From positions 124,001-188,000 of the forward strand of contig NZ_LAKD02000027.1 in NCBI RefSeq assembly GCF_000968685.2: a DNA stretch of 64,000 bases. Reading direction: 5' to 3'. How positions within the stretch are numbered: position 1 is the stretch's first letter; each line of letters opens with the position of its first letter. This stretch comes from Streptomyces antioxidans. Lineage in GTDB: Bacteria; Actinomycetota; Actinomycetes; Streptomycetales; Streptomycetaceae. Both the position numbers and the translations under genes were made by a program. The notes beneath the pieces are model-generated. The model saw only the letters and a program-made list of their open reading frames with translations, did no database searches and was not told where the DNA came from. Of this stretch, positions 7,183 through 15,380 are shown piece after piece.

Positions 7183-8345
7183 GCCGGGCCCCGGCCGAGG
7201 TCACGGGAGAAGACGGCGGTCCTCATCGGTCGGTGCCGTTTCTCGGCGCTCCTCGCGGACGTGCTGACGGACAAGGCCGAGCCGAGGGCGAGGCGGGTGT
7301 ACGCGGTGCCGGGGCGCAGCAGACTCGCGGTGCCGATCAGTGTGCCGCTCGGTTCGTCCACGGCCACCAGCAGATCTCCGGCGGCGGCGCGGCCGGGCGC
7401 GTCGCGCAGCAGGGCCAGCCGTTCCGGGCGGGGTGCGCTGTTACGGCTGCGGAAGCCCTCCTCGGTGAGGACCGCGACCCGTTCGTGCTCGTGGGCGTGT
7501 GCGGTGTGGACGCGGGGGACGCTGACGCCATCGGTGAGCGGTTCGACGTCGGGCAGTGGTCCGTCGGGGTCGTAGCCGGACAGGTCGCATCCCCATACCT
7601 GTTCGAGCTGTGCGATCGCTCCCTGTGGGGAGACCTGCTGGAGGCGGATGTGGCGGGCACGCTCACGCGCCTCCGCCGCGGTGTCGCCCAGCACAAAGGT
7701 GGCCTGGGGAAGGATCTTCAGATCTCCGGGGGCACGGCCGTAGGCGGCGAGCGGACCCTTGACGTCGGCGTAGAAGGCCTGGCCCGCCGCCAGTTCGGCG
7801 TGGATGGTGTAGATCGCGTCGGCGGTCGCGGCGGCGGACTCACGGCCGTCGCCTGAGTTTCCGGCCTGGATCAGCACGGGGTGGGCCCGGGGACCGCGCG
7901 GCACCGTGGGGCGCGCGGAGATGTCGAACTGCGGTCCCCGATGGCGTACTTCCGCGATGGCACCGTCCTTGACGAAGACCCCGGCGGCGGGGTCGGCGGC
8001 CACCGCGTCCGGAGCCCAGGCGTCCCACAGCTCGCGGGCGACCGCGACGAACTCCGCTGCGCGGGTGTACCGGTCGGCGCGGTCCAGGAAGCCGCCCCGG
8101 CGGAAGTTCGCGCCGGTGAAGGTGTCCGATGAGGTGACCACGTCCCATGCGGCGCGCCCGCCGGAGAGGTGGTCCAGGGTGGCGAACCGCCGGGCGAGCG
8201 CGAACTTCCCGCGCTCGGCGGTCTGCGCCAGCTGGCGGAAGGAGGAGAAGTCGATCTGGCTGCCGGAGTTCGGATCGCTCCAGACGGTGTTGTCCACCCC
8301 GGGGCAGGCCGCCCCGAGGGGCACCTGCTTGACGGGTTCGCTCAT
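7179..8345 (-). CDS. Chimeric/degenerate NtaA-type monooxygenase fused to a GNAT-like tail
   Basis: A 388-residue open frame, start ATG 8345. Residues 1-48 (MSEPVKQVPLGAACPGVDNT...) match the start of the gene at 1098. The frame then jumps to ALARRFATLDHLSGGRAAWDV, so about 58 residues of the flavin barrel, including the FNEPY segment, are missing in frame. After DGPLPDVEP the monooxygenase similarity stops and is replaced by LLVAVDEPSGTLIGTASLLR, which looks like part of a GNAT acetyltransferase, then a short unrelated tail. The reading frame is unbroken and is coupled by ATGA to the MFS gene. It is probably non-functional as an oxygenase, or retained only for coupling; a new function cannot be excluded. 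Confidence 0.7.
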   Translation of the reverse strand: MSEPVKQVPLGAACPGVDNTVWSDPNSGSQIDFSSFRQLAQTAERGKFALARRFATLDHLSGGRAAWDVVTSSDTFTGANFRRGGFLDRADRYTRAAEFVAVARELWDAWAPDAVAADPAAGVFVKDGAIAEVRHRGPQFDISARPTVPRGPRAHPVLIQAGNSGDGRESAAATADAIYTIHAELAAGQAFYADVKGPLAAYGRAPGDLKILPQATFVLGDTAAEARERARHIRLQQVSPQGAIAQLEQVWGCDLSGYDPDGPLPDVEPLTDGVSVPRVHTAHAHEHERVAVLTEEGFRSRNSAPRPERLALLRDAPGRAAAGDLLVAVDEPSGTLIGTASLLRPGTAYTRLALGSALSVSTSARSAEKRHRPMRTAVFSRDLGRGPA

Positions 8346-8424
8346 GCCGGACTCCCGGTGGTGATGTGGGGGATGCGGGGGCGCGGCACCCCGGAGTGGC
8401 GGCCCGCCACGGGAGGGACACGGT

Positions 8425-10116
8425 TCACGACGCCCGCAGCTCCTGCCCCGGGAGCGAGGCCAGCAGTTCGCGGGTGTACGGATGGCCCGGCGCCTCGAAC
8501 ACCTCGTCGACGTCGCCGCGCTCCACGACCCGGCCGTCCTTGAACACCAGTACGCGGTCGGTGAGATGGTGCACCACGCCGAGGTCGTGCGAGATGAACA
8601 GCAGCGAGGTGCCCAGTTCGGCACGCAGGTCGGCGATCAGGTCGAGCACCTGGGCCTGGATGAGCACGTCGAGGGCGGACACCGGCTCATCGCACACGAT
8701 GATCTCCGGTTCACCCATCAGCGCCCGCGCGATCGCCACCCGCTGCCGCTGGCCACCGGACAGCGACCGGGGCCGCCGGATGAGGTGTTCCGCGCTCAGC
8801 CCGACCCGTTCCAGGGCGGTGGCGGCCAGTTCGCGCCGCCGGTCTCGGGAATCCGCCCCGTGGATGTTCTCCGCCAGTACCTGGCCCACCGTCCAGCGCG
8901 GGTCGAAGGAGCTCAGCGGATCCTGCGGTACGTACTGGACCAGCCGGCGCGAGTCCCTGCGCTCCCGCTCGGTCAGCGCGCTCCACGGACGGCCGTGCAG
9001 CCGCACTTCGCCGGAGTCCGGCCGGGTGAGGGCGAGCACGATGTCGGCGCAGGTGGTCTTGCCCGAGCCGGACTCCCCCACGATGCCCAGCGCCTCCCCC
9101 CGGTGCAGCCGGAAGGACACGTCGTCCAGGGCGGTGAACCGCTGCCGCCCGCCCGTACCGCTCCGGCCGCGCACCGGGTAGGTCTTGGTCAGGCCCCTCG
9201 CCTCCAGGACCACGTCGCCGCCGGGCCCGGGCGGAAGGCGGCGTACGGTGGCGGACGGCGCGGACACCCCGGTCGCCGGGCGGTCACCGGTCAGCCGTGC
9301 GCCGCGCGAGGCGGCCGTGGGGATCGCCGCCAGCAGCCGCCGGGTGTAAGGAGCGCCGGGGCGCCGCAGCACCTGGTGCGCCGGTCCGTCCTCCACCACC
9401 CGGCCGCGCTCCATGACCAGGACGCGGTCCGCGATGTCCGCGACGACGGCCAGGTCATGGCTGATCAGCAGCAGTCCGGTGCCGTCGGCCACCCGGTCGG
9501 CGAGCACCTGGACGATCTGCCGCTGCACGGTCACGTCCAGTGCCGTGGTCGGTTCGTCGGCGACGATCAGCCGCGGTTTCGCGGCGATGGCGGAGGCGAT
9601 CAGCGCGCGCTGCCGCAGCCCGCCGGACAGTTCATGGGGGTGGGCGTCGATCCGCCGCTCGGGGTCCGGCATGCCCACCGCGCGCAGGGTCTCGAGCACC
9701 CGGTCCCGCACCCGGCCGCGCGGCTCCAGCCGATGGTGGCGGATGGCCTCACCGGCCTCCTGGCCCACGGTGCGCAGCGGGTCGAGCGACACCAGCGCGT
9801 CCTGCAGGACCAGCCCCGCGAACGGGCCGCGCACGGCCCGCCAGTCCCGCTGCGAGAAGCCGAGCGCGTCCCGGCCGTCCACCCGCAGGGCGGCGGCCTC
9901 GGGGACCGCCTCCCGGCCGTTCAGTCCGACGAGGGACCGGGCGGTGACGCTCTTGCCGGAGCCGGACTCCCCCACGATCGCCACGCACTCGCCGGGATGG
10001 ACGGCGAAGGAGATGTCTTCCACGGCCCGTACGGTTCCCGCCGGGCCGCGGAAGGAGACGCTGAGTGAGTCCACCTCGACCAGCGGCCGGTGCGCCGCCG
10101 CGTCATGTGCGGTCAT
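8425..10116 (-). CDS. Peptide/nickel-type ABC transporter, fused double ATPase (DppD-DppF)
   Basis: A 563-residue protein with two complete ABC ATPase domains. First: Walker A GESGSGKS near residue 49, signature LSGGLRQR, Walker B LIVADEPTTALD. Second: GESGSGKTTCADIV, signature LSGGQRQRVAIARAL, IIVCDEPVSALD. Each ends with the oligopeptide-type C extension containing RRPGAPYTRRLL or EAPGHPYTRELL. The frame stays open far upstream, but ATG 10116 overlaps the permease stop as ATGA and opens MTAHDAAAHRPLVEVDSLSV, so it is the start. It powers the importer formed with the genes at 10113, 10934 and 11914. The 79-bp gap to the chimeric gene is the largest in this stretch. Confidence 0.93.
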   Translation of the reverse strand: MTAHDAAAHRPLVEVDSLSVSFRGPAGTVRAVEDISFAVHPGECVAIVGESGSGKSVTARSLVGLNGREAVPEAAALRVDGRDALGFSQRDWRAVRGPFAGLVLQDALVSLDPLRTVGQEAGEAIRHHRLEPRGRVRDRVLETLRAVGMPDPERRIDAHPHELSGGLRQRALIASAIAAKPRLIVADEPTTALDVTVQRQIVQVLADRVADGTGLLLISHDLAVVADIADRVLVMERGRVVEDGPAHQVLRRPGAPYTRRLLAAIPTAASRGARLTGDRPATGVSAPSATVRRLPPGPGGDVVLEARGLTKTYPVRGRSGTGGRQRFTALDDVSFRLHRGEALGIVGESGSGKTTCADIVLALTRPDSGEVRLHGRPWSALTERERRDSRRLVQYVPQDPLSSFDPRWTVGQVLAENIHGADSRDRRRELAATALERVGLSAEHLIRRPRSLSGGQRQRVAIARALMGEPEIIVCDEPVSALDVLIQAQVLDLIADLRAELGTSLLFISHDLGVVHHLTDRVLVFKDGRVVERGDVDEVFEAPGHPYTRELLASLPGQELRAS

Positions 10117-10937
10117 GGGGTCCTGCCTTCCAGGAGGAGTTGCAGCCTGCGGCCGACGACGGTGAAGGCGATCACCGTCACGGTCATGGCCAGACCCGGG
10201 AAGAGCCCGGCCCACCAGGCGGTACGGAGGATGTCGCGGCCCTCGGAGAGCATCACGCCCCATTCGGGGACCGGGGGCTGCGGTCCGAGGCCGAGGAAGC
10301 TCAGCCCGGAGACGGCCACGATCGAGGTGCCGATGTCGATGGTGGCGATGACGGGGACGGCCACCAGGACGTTGGGGGCGATGTGCCGTGCCAGGATCCA
10401 GCCGCGGCCCCGGCCCTGGACGACGGCGTGGGTGACGTATGCGGCGTCCCTGACCGACCGGGTCTGCGCGCGGATCACCCGGGCGAACTTCGGCACGCCG
10501 GAGACGCCGATCGCCACCGCGATGTTGAGGACACCGGGCCCGGTGAAGACCACCACGAGCATCGCCAGGAGCACGCCCGGAAACGCGGAGACCACATCGA
10601 GGGCCCGCGCCACGGCCTCGTCGGCCGCCCGGCCGGACAGCCCGGCGAGGACACCGGTCAGCAGGCCGAGGACCAGGCTGATGAGCATGGCGGCCACCCC
10701 GAGCAGCAGGGAGTAGCGGGCCCCGTGCACCACCCGGGCGAACACGTCCCGGCCCAGCAGGTCGGTGCCGAACCAGTGCCGCGCGCTGGGCGCCTGCAGC
10801 GATTCGGGCATCGAGGAGCGCAGCGGGTCGGCGGCGCCGAAGAGGCCGGGGAAGGCCGCGGCGAGCAGCAGTACGGCGATGAGCGCGGCGCACAGGGCGG
10901 TGGGGGTGTGGCGCAGGGGGCCACGACGTGTGGTCAT
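10113..10937 (-). CDS. Peptide/nickel-type ABC transporter permease (DppC/OppC family)
   Basis: A 274-residue inner-membrane permease. It has the family N-terminal segment ending HWFGTDLLGRDVFARVVHGA and five further hydrophobic helices. The ATPase-coupling loop YVTHAVVQGRGRGWILARHI and the SGLSFLGLGPQPPVPEWG motif are characteristic of DppC/OppC. Its ATG overlaps the DppB-type stop, and its own stop overlaps the ATPase start. A related but separate DppC-type gene sits at the right edge of the window (63672-64000). Confidence 0.93.
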   Translation of the reverse strand: MTTRRGPLRHTPTALCAALIAVLLLAAAFPGLFGAADPLRSSMPESLQAPSARHWFGTDLLGRDVFARVVHGARYSLLLGVAAMLISLVLGLLTGVLAGLSGRAADEAVARALDVVSAFPGVLLAMLVVVFTGPGVLNIAVAIGVSGVPKFARVIRAQTRSVRDAAYVTHAVVQGRGRGWILARHIAPNVLVAVPVIATIDIGTSIVAVSGLSFLGLGPQPPVPEWGVMLSEGRDILRTAWWAGLFPGLAMTVTVIAFTVVGRRLQLLLEGRTP

Positions 10938-11917
10938 CGGGTCCTCAGCCTCGGGTCGATGAGCAGGTTGACGATGTCGACGAGCGTGGAGATCACCACG
11001 TACGCGAACGCGGCGAGCAGGACGACGGCGAGCACGACCGGCACGTCCTTGTTGGTCACGGCGGTCAGCGTGACGGCGCCGAGCCCCGGACGGCCGAAGA
11101 CGGTCTCGGTGATGACGGCGCCGCCGAGCAGGTTGCCGATCATCCAGCCACCCAGGTTGATCACCGGCGCCAGGGCGTGTCTGAGGGCGTGGCGCAGCCG
11201 CACCAGGGTCTCGCCGACGCCCCGTGCGCGGACGGTGGTGATGAACGGCTGCTCCAGCGTGGCCTCCAGGGACTCGCGCAGCACCTGCGACAGCAGCCCG
11301 GCCATCGGCAGCCCGAGGGTGACGGCGGGCAGCACCAGCGAGGCCACACCGCTGTCGGCGGTGAGCGGGAACCAGCCCAGGCCGAAGGAGAACACCATCA
11401 GCAGCAGGATGCCGAGCCAGTACACCGGCATGGAGGTGGCGACGAGTTCGGCCACCGAGGCGAGCGCACGCAGCGGACGGGCCCGGCCCGCCGTGCCGAC
11501 GGCCACGGCCAGCGCGAGGCCGACGGCCACCGCGGCGGCCGCCAGGGTGAGCTGGACGGTCGGCCACAGCTGGTCGCCGACGACGGAGGCGACCTGCTGC
11601 CGCATCGCGTACGAGGTGCCGAGGTCGCCGTGGGCCAGCCGCCACAGATAGTCGAGGTACTGCACGAGGGGCGGTCGGTCCAGGCCCCATTCCGCGGCGA
11701 CCGCCTCCTGGGCGCCCGGATAGGTCTGGTCACCCACCAGGATGTCCTCAATCTTCCCCGGCATCGCGTGCAGCACCACGTACGCGACGGTGGCGGCGGC
11801 CCACATCACGCCGATGCCGGTGGCGACGCGCGCGGCGGCCCGCCGCAGGGCCACGGGGGCGCTCGCTCGGGTGCCGGTGTCGGCGGTGGGCTCCGCCGCG
11901 GCGGTGGCGGCGCTCAT
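10934..11917 (-). CDS. Peptide/nickel-type ABC transporter permease (DppB/OppB family)
   Basis: A 327-residue permease. A polar N-terminus of about 20 residues precedes the first helix (GIGVMWAAATVAYVVLHAMP). GDLGTSYAMRQQVASVV, the SMPVYWLGILLLMVFSF helix and FITTVRARGVGETLVRLRHALR (coupling loop) are typical DppB/OppB elements, and the C-terminus INLLIDPRLR is canonical. Coupled on both sides by ATGA overlaps. It forms the membrane channel with the gene at 10113. Confidence 0.93.
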   Translation of the reverse strand: MSAATAAAEPTADTGTRASAPVALRRAAARVATGIGVMWAAATVAYVVLHAMPGKIEDILVGDQTYPGAQEAVAAEWGLDRPPLVQYLDYLWRLAHGDLGTSYAMRQQVASVVGDQLWPTVQLTLAAAAVAVGLALAVAVGTAGRARPLRALASVAELVATSMPVYWLGILLLMVFSFGLGWFPLTADSGVASLVLPAVTLGLPMAGLLSQVLRESLEATLEQPFITTVRARGVGETLVRLRHALRHALAPVINLGGWMIGNLLGGAVITETVFGRPGLGAVTLTAVTNKDVPVVLAVVLLAAFAYVVISTLVDIVNLLIDPRLRTR

Positions 11918-13530
11918 CGGCCGACCCGTACCGCGTAGTTGTTGGCGGGCGAGTCGAGCTGGGTCTCGAAGCCGAGGCCGTGGACCTCGTCGGTGGCGGC
12001 GATCTGGTAGTGCGGGGCGAACAGCGGCACGATGTACGCCCGGTCCACGGCGCGCCGCTGGATCCTCGCCAGCAGCGGGCGCCGCTCGTCCAGGTCGGTG
12101 GTGGCCAGGGCCCGGTTGATCATGGCGTCGAGCTTTCTGTCGTATCCTCGGACGTTGCCGTAGAGGAACTCGGTGCTGCCGAGGACCTGGCGCAGTTCCA
12201 TGCCCGCGTCCAGTGGGTTGAGCGTGTTCGGGTAGATGGTCCAGTCGCCGTGGGCCTTCTGGTCGGTGAACTCCCCGGCGGTGTTGATCTTCAGGTCGAG
12301 GTCGAGTCCGATGTTCTGCCGCAGCTCGGCCTGTAGCGCCTCGATCAGCACATCGCGGTTGTCGCGTACGTACGGCTGCGGGTAGCCGACCTCGATGGTG
12401 AGCCGCTTGCCGTGCTTGGTGCGGTAGCCGTCGCCGTCGCGTCCGGTCCATCCGGCCTCGTCCAGCAGCCGGTTGGCCCCCTTGGGGTCGTTGCCCCAGC
12501 TGCCCTTCAGCGAGGCGTCGTAGTCGGAGTTGTCGGGCCCGATGTTGGACCAGGCGCGGGGCACGGTGCCCCGGTAGACGGCGCGCACCACCGCGTCCAG
12601 GTCGGCGCCGTCGCGCAGTGCCCGCCGCACCCGGATGTCGGCGCCGGGCCCCCGGGTGTAGTTGATGTTGAGGGTGAAGGAGGTCTGCCGGGAGGGTCCG
12701 GTGAGGTACTGGAAGCCCTTGACGTCCTTGAACAGCGGTACGTCCAGGGGCTGTACGCCCTCGATCACGTCGACCTGGCCGGAGGAGAGCGCCCCCGCGC
12801 GGGTGGAGTACTCGGGCAGGAAGCGATAGGTGACGGTGTTCAGACGCGCCGGACCGCGGTGCTCGGAGTGGCCGGGCGGCCAGTCGTAGCGGGGGTTCTT
12901 GGCGAAGCGCACGGACTGGCCACGGGTGTAGCCGTCGACGGTGAACGGGCCGGTGCCGACGAGCGACCGGCTCGCGTCACACAGGGTGTCGCCCTTCTTC
13001 AGCGAGGCGGGCGAGAGGAAGCCCAGCTTGACGCTGGAGAGCGACTCCAGGAGCGAGGAGTCGGGCTTCTTCAGCTCGATCCGCAGCGTGTGCGGGTCGG
13101 GGGCGGTGCTGCGCCGGTAGTTGACGAGAAGGCTGGCGGCGTCCGTGGCGTTCGCCGGGTCGGCGACGTAGTCGAAGTTGACCTTCGCCGCCTTCGCGTC
13201 GAAGCGGGTGCCATCGCTGAACGTCACATCGTCGCGGAGCCGGAAGGTGTACGCCGTACCGCCCTTGGAGATCTTCCAGCGGGTGGCCAGCCAGGGTGCG
13301 AAGGTGCCGTCCGGTTTCTTCGCGATGAGTGAGTCGACATAGTTGCGGATGATGATGAAGGCGTTCTGCTGGGTGGAGCGGTGTGGGTCGAAGCACTGCG
13401 GTTCGGTGGTGACACCCCAGGTCAGGGAGGTGCCGGAGGCCGAGGTGGGGGATCCTGCACCGGACGGGGCGCATCCGGCGAGCAGCAGCGTGGCGATCAG
13501 GACGGCGGCGAGCGGCCGGAGGTCACGCAT
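11914..13530 (-). CDS. Peptide/nickel-type ABC transporter substrate-binding lipoprotein (family 5 SBP)
   Basis: A 538-residue binding protein. The ATG at 13530 gives a lipoprotein signal, MRDLRPLAAVLIATLLLAGC, with lipobox LLAGC (Cys20). Family-5 elements follow: DPHRSTQQNAF, WKISKGGTAYTFRLRDDVTFSDGT, FDAKAAKVNFDY and AVYRGTVPRAWSNIGP. The start overlaps the acetyltransferase stop by 8 bp. Family-5 proteins bind peptides, nickel chelates, opines or amino-acid conjugates. With an acetyltransferase, aminotransferase and FAD oxidase in the same operon, an amino-acid-like or peptide-like conjugate is the best guess. Confidence 0.92.
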   Translation of the reverse strand: MRDLRPLAAVLIATLLLAGCAPSGAGSPTSASGTSLTWGVTTEPQCFDPHRSTQQNAFIIIRNYVDSLIAKKPDGTFAPWLATRWKISKGGTAYTFRLRDDVTFSDGTRFDAKAAKVNFDYVADPANATDAASLLVNYRRSTAPDPHTLRIELKKPDSSLLESLSSVKLGFLSPASLKKGDTLCDASRSLVGTGPFTVDGYTRGQSVRFAKNPRYDWPPGHSEHRGPARLNTVTYRFLPEYSTRAGALSSGQVDVIEGVQPLDVPLFKDVKGFQYLTGPSRQTSFTLNINYTRGPGADIRVRRALRDGADLDAVVRAVYRGTVPRAWSNIGPDNSDYDASLKGSWGNDPKGANRLLDEAGWTGRDGDGYRTKHGKRLTIEVGYPQPYVRDNRDVLIEALQAELRQNIGLDLDLKINTAGEFTDQKAHGDWTIYPNTLNPLDAGMELRQVLGSTEFLYGNVRGYDRKLDAMINRALATTDLDERRPLLARIQRRAVDRAYIVPLFAPHYQIAATDEVHGLGFETQLDSPANNYAVRVGR

Positions 13531-14101
13531 GGCTCCCCCGCTCCGCGGCACCACCGGTGGCGGGCAGCCGTTTGGCGAAGCAGACGCTGTACGGGTCGCG
13601 GGAGTAGGGCGGATAGGGCGGGATGCGGTACCAGCCCTCGCGGGTGTAGAGGGCGGCGGCCTCCGGCTGCCGGACACCGGTCTGCAACATCAGCTCCGCC
13701 ACGCCCCGTTCGGCCGCGGACGCCTCGACGGCGGCCAGGGCCGCCGCGGCCAGTCCGCGGCCACGGTGGTCGGCGCGGACGAAGACGCGCTTGATCTCCC
13801 ACCGGTCGCCGGGCAGGGCGCGCAGCGAGGCGGTGGCGACGGGTTCGCCGGAGCCGGTGAAGGCGACCCAGGTGACGGCCACTTCCTCGGCGGTGGGCGG
13901 GGGCGGCAGATGCGGGCGCGGCCCGAAGGCGGCGTAGCGGGGCTTGATCTCGGCGTCCATCAGCGTCCGCAGTTCGGCGGCCGCCGGGTCGTCCCAGTCG
14001 AGCGCCACCCAGCGGACGGACCCGTCCGGGGCGGGCGCGGGACTGGGCGCGATGGCCGGGGTGGCGGCGGGCGCGGTGGCGGAAGTGGGCGTATGGGTCA
14101 T
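13523..14101 (-). CDS. GNAT-family N-acetyltransferase
   Basis: A 192-residue acetyltransferase. The first 28 residues are an Ala/Pro-rich linker. The catalytic fold spans about residues 30-180, with the acetyl-CoA pyrophosphate-binding motif A in VFVRADHRGRGLAAAALAAVE and the late ALYTREGWYRIPPYPPY segment. ATG 14101 overlaps the aminotransferase stop (ATGA). In Bacillus, operons for salvage of S-modified cysteines pair an N-acetyltransferase with an NtaA/SnaA-type monooxygenase and an importer. The same combination here suggests that the imported amine is N-acetylated before oxidation, which is inference only. Confidence 0.88.
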   Translation of the reverse strand: MTHTPTSATAPAATPAIAPSPAPAPDGSVRWVALDWDDPAAAELRTLMDAEIKPRYAAFGPRPHLPPPPTAEEVAVTWVAFTGSGEPVATASLRALPGDRWEIKRVFVRADHRGRGLAAAALAAVEASAAERGVAELMLQTGVRQPEAAALYTREGWYRIPPYPPYSRDPYSVCFAKRLPATGGAAERGSHA

Positions 14102-15273
14102 CGGGGCGTCTCCGGGTGCAGTGCCTCGGCCAGTCGGCCGACCGCCGTGGCCATGTCCTGTTCGGCCACGGCGCCGATGCCGAGGCGGATGTACCCCGGG
14201 GAGCCACTGCCGCCGGGCGGGGAGAAGTGGCCGCCGACGCCGAAGTCCGTGCCGAGCGCGTGGGCGCGGGTGCGCGCCGCGCGCAGATCCGGATCGTCGT
14301 CCAGCACCTTCGCCCACAGGAACAGCCCGCCCTCCGGCAGGGCGGCCTCGATACGGCCCGGGAGCGCCGCGCCGAGCGCCGCGTGGAGGGCGCGTGCCCT
14401 GCGCCCGTACAGCGCCCGCGCGTCGTCGGTGATGCGGTCGAAGCGACCGGGGGTGGTGAGGAGCGCGGTGGCGATGGCCTGGGTGAGGGTGGAGGGGTGC
14501 TGGTCCTGGTTGGCGCGCAGCCGCGCCACCGCGGGGAGCAGCCAGGGCGGGCCGCTGATCCAGCCGAGGCGCAGACCGGGCCCGAGGGTCTTGGAGAAGC
14601 TGTTGACGCGGACCACCCGGTCGCTGTCGGTGCTGAGCTGGGGTACGGGGTCGCCGGAGTACCGCAGTTCGCGGTACGGGCTGTCGGCGACGACCGTGAA
14701 GCCGTAGCGCTCGGCGAGTTCGACGAGCCGGACGCGGGCGGGGGCGGGAAGCGTGGCGCCGGTGGGGTTGTGGAAGTCGGGCACGGTGTAGAGGACCTTG
14801 GGGCGGGCCCCGCCTTCGAGCGCCGCCGCGAGGGCGTCGGTATCCAGGCCGTCCGGCCCGGTGGGGACCGGCAGGTATCCGACATGGGACCGGCCGAGGA
14901 CGCGCAGCGCGAGCGGGTAGACCGGGTCCTCGACGGCGACCAGGTCGCCGGGGTCGAGCAGGGCGTCGAAGACCAGCGAGAGCGAGTGGAGTGCCCCGTT
15001 GGTGACGAGCACCCGGTCCGCGGCGACCCCTTCGTGGCGGCCGATCCACTCGCGCAGCTCCGGTGTCCCCTCCACACCGGAGTACTGGAACGCGGTGGTG
15101 GCGGCCGGACCGCCGAGCACCCCGGCCGCGGCCTCGGCCAGCTCCTTGACGGGCAGCGCCGCGTCGGCGGGGGTGCCGCTGGTGAGCGGGAGGAAGCCGG
15201 GGACTCCGGTCGGTGGCGGGTCGCCGAAGCCGCCCAGGGCGGTGGTGTCGGCACCGCGGCGGGAGAGGGCCAT
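14098..15273 (-). CDS. PLP-dependent aminotransferase (class I/II, LysN/MocR-core type)
   Basis: A 391-residue fold-type I aminotransferase. TNGALHSLSLVFDALLDPGD, VPDFHNPTGATLP (Asn contact) and VNSFSKTLGPGLRLGW (PLP lysine in FSK) are diagnostic of the 2-aminoadipate/aromatic transaminase-like group without a GntR domain. ATG 15273 is chosen over a TTG 15 nt upstream because GGAG lies about 9 nt before it. It is the second gene of operon C, 107 bp after the FAD-linked oxidase and coupled to the acetyltransferase. It probably interconverts an amino acid released from the imported compound with its 2-oxo acid. Confidence 0.9.
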   Translation of the reverse strand: MALSRRGADTTALGGFGDPPPTGVPGFLPLTSGTPADAALPVKELAEAAAGVLGGPAATTAFQYSGVEGTPELREWIGRHEGVAADRVLVTNGALHSLSLVFDALLDPGDLVAVEDPVYPLALRVLGRSHVGYLPVPTGPDGLDTDALAAALEGGARPKVLYTVPDFHNPTGATLPAPARVRLVELAERYGFTVVADSPYRELRYSGDPVPQLSTDSDRVVRVNSFSKTLGPGLRLGWISGPPWLLPAVARLRANQDQHPSTLTQAIATALLTTPGRFDRITDDARALYGRRARALHAALGAALPGRIEAALPEGGLFLWAKVLDDDPDLRAARTRAHALGTDFGVGGHFSPPGGSGSPGYIRLGIGAVAEQDMATAVGRLAEALHPETPR

Positions 15274-15380
15274 GAGGTGTGTCTCCAAAGGACGGGTCGG
15301 TGTTTCGGTGGGTGGCCGGAGCGCCTGTCGGCGGGTTCGGCGGGCGGGCCCTCAGCGGGCCCTGCCGGGGGCGCGGGCTT

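Noticed and set aside
8425..10893. Possible 822-residue ATPase starting far upstream
   Set aside because: The extra 259 residues are Arg/Pro-rich and overlap the permease gene; ATG 10116 with ATGA overlap gives the normal double ATPase.
11980..13332. Gly/Val-rich plus-strand frames across the binding-protein gene
   Set aside because: Antisense shadows of a well-conserved family-5 binding protein with lipobox on the minus strand.
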